From the NCBI GenBank assembly GCA_028688905.1, contig JAQTXH010000001.1, forward strand, positions 482,156-546,155: 64,000 nt of DNA, written 5' to 3'. Positions 62,881-64,000 of this stretch are shown one piece after another. A program made the position numbers and the translations under genes. Position 1 is the first letter of the stretch. Each line of letters starts with the position of its first letter. The stretch comes from Acidiphilium sp. (GTDB lineage Bacteria > Pseudomonadota > Alphaproteobacteria > Acetobacterales > Acetobacteraceae). The notes beneath the pieces were generated by a model. The model was given only the letters and a program-made list of their open reading frames with translations. It was not told where the DNA came from and did not search any database.

Positions 62881-64000
62881 ATGACCGAGCACATGCAGCA
62901 ATTCGTGCGCATCGCCCAGCGAGCGCCGGTCAAACGGGGCGCTGCGGAGCGTCGCGAGGATTTCAGCGAGATTTATCGGGAGTTCGACCAGCCCGGTGCC
63001 AGCGCCCAGGCCAGCCGATGCAGCCAGTGCGGTATTCCGTTCTGCCAAATCCATTGCCCGCTTGGCAACAACATCCCCGACTGGCTGAAACTATCGGCCG
63101 AAGGACGGTTGGAGGAGGCGTATGAAATTTCGGCCGCCACCAACACCTTTCCGGAAATCTGTGGCCGCATCTGCCCGCAGGACCGGTTGTGCGAGGGCAA
63201 TTGCGTCATCGAAAAGGGCTTCGAAAGCGTGACCATCGGGGCGGTCGAACGCTTCATTACCGACACCGCCTTCGAGAATAACTGGGTCCGCCCGATCCGC
63301 CCCCGCCGCGAACGCGCGCAATCGATCGGCATCATCGGTGCCGGCCCCGGGGGGCTTGCCGCCGCCGAGGCGCTGCGCCGGCAGGGGTACGAGGTGCATG
63401 TTTACGACCGGCACGATCGGGTAGGCGGGTTGCTGATATATGGGATTCCCGGTTTCAAGCTCGAAAAATCCATCGTCGAACGCCGCCGGCTGTGGCTGGA
63501 GGATGGCGGCATCCGGTTTCACCTCAATCAGGATATCGGTGGCGCGGTCAGCTTCGCCGAAGTGCGCGCCCGGCACGACGCGATATTGATCGCCACCGGA
63601 GTTTACAAGCCACGCGAAATCGCGGCCCTTGATAAGAGTCTCGTTGGCATCGTGCCCGCGCTGGATTACCTGACCGCCTCGAACCGCAAGGGACTGGGCG
63701 ACGATGTGCCTGCGTTCGATGAAGGGTTGCTGAATGCAGCGGGCAAACGCGTGGTCGTGATCGGCGGCGGCGATACTGCGATGGACTGCGTCCGCACCGC
63801 CATCCGCCAGGACGCCGCCTCGGTCACCTGCCTCTACCGCCGCGATCGCGCCAACATGCCGGGATCGATGCGTGAGGTTTCGAACGCAATCGACGAAGGG
63901 GTCGCGTTCGCCTGGCTCTCTGCACCCGAGGCGTTCTTCGGCGACGGACACGTGACGGCGGTACGCGCGGCACGCATGCATCTTGGCCTCGCCGATGCGT
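62881..64000 (+). CDS. gltD: Glutamate synthase small subunit, 3' end missing
   Basis: The first 373 codons are present; the gene runs off the window. N-terminal Fe-S domain with C-x2-C-x4-C-type ligands (RCSQCGIPFCQIHCPLGNNIPDWL; EICGRICPQDRLCEGNCV), FAD-binding GIIGAGPGGLAAAEALRRQG, and an NADPH-binding VVIGGGDTAMDCVRTA. It passes electrons from NADPH to GltB for glutamate formation from glutamine and 2-oxoglutarate. ATG 62881 has GGAG eight bases upstream. gltB is not upstream, so it is either downstream or elsewhere. Confidence 0.96.
   Translation, partial: MTEHMQQFVRIAQRAPVKRGAAERREDFSEIYREFDQPGASAQASRCSQCGIPFCQIHCPLGNNIPDWLKLSAEGRLEEAYEISAATNTFPEICGRICPQDRLCEGNCVIEKGFESVTIGAVERFITDTAFENNWVRPIRPRRERAQSIGIIGAGPGGLAAAEALRRQGYEVHVYDRHDRVGGLLIYGIPGFKLEKSIVERRRLWLEDGGIRFHLNQDIGGAVSFAEVRARHDAILIATGVYKPREIAALDKSLVGIVPALDYLTASNRKGLGDDVPAFDEGLLNAAGKRVVVIGGGDTAMDCVRTAIRQDAASVTCLYRRDRANMPGSMREVSNAIDEGVAFAWLSAPEAFFGDGHVTAVRAARMHLGLADA

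Overview
The window looks like the chromosome of an acidophilic or acetic-acid-type alphaproteobacterium (Acetobacteraceae, Acidiphilium-like). Support for this comes from the high GC content, squalene-hopene cyclase, the aerobic-type cobaltochelatase pair CobS/CobT, the atpHAGDC order, a J-domain protein and a BolA protein of alphaproteobacterial type, and a complete Sox pathway. No species can be named from sequence alone. There is no integrase, transposase, CRISPR array or rRNA operon in the window. Most of it is dense core genome, with one metabolic island and a few small accessory patches.

Layout. 0-6.5 kb: a SufR-like regulator coupled to a Rieske/helical fusion protein, an isoaspartyl peptidase, an enoyl-CoA hydratase, an LplT-type MFS protein, BolA, and a divergent J-domain protein. 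6.5-10.3 kb: cobST, then a PIN/AbrB toxin-antitoxin pair. 10.3-14.7 kb: a MotA/MotB-like envelope pair with a third secreted protein, an inositol-monophosphatase-like enzyme, a 178-bp nested palindrome, and efp. 14.7-16.4 kb: two small accessory operons (DUF2335 protein; HTH protein plus a DUF6362-like protein). 16.4-24.4 kb: metH, tsf-rpsB, hemW, gst. 24.4-31.4 kb: asmA-like gene, SMP-30 lactonase, nicotinamidase, malate synthase G.

31.5-44.7 kb is a sulfur-oxidation island with two arms. The plus-strand arm holds a type II sulfide:quinone oxidoreductase, a diheme cytochrome, a TsdA-like thiosulfate dehydrogenase, a Tat-exported protein of unknown function, and an orphan ModA-like binding protein. 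The minus-strand arm is soxC-D-X-Y-Z-A-K-B-dsrE, with a TSUP sulfite exporter divergent from sqr. Together these would oxidise sulfide (SQR, electrons to quinone) and thiosulfate (to tetrathionate by TsdA, or to sulfate by SoxXAK/YZ/B/CD, electrons to cytochromes c). No soxR, soxS, soxV or soxW is present here. A shared 10-bp motif in front of sqr and soxC suggests common control.

45-64 kb is core again: tRNA-Leu(UAA), shc (hopanoids), atpHAGDC, priA, ychF, pth, rplY, the LPS-export set kdsD-lptC-lptA-lptB, rnd, tRNA-Leu(CAG), a complex-I-associated-type NAD-binding protein, and the start of gltD, which runs off the end. Intergenic spaces repeatedly carry a conserved terminator-like element built around GCTTC-T6/A6-GAAGC. 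Short 12-15-bp tandem duplications recur in and between genes.
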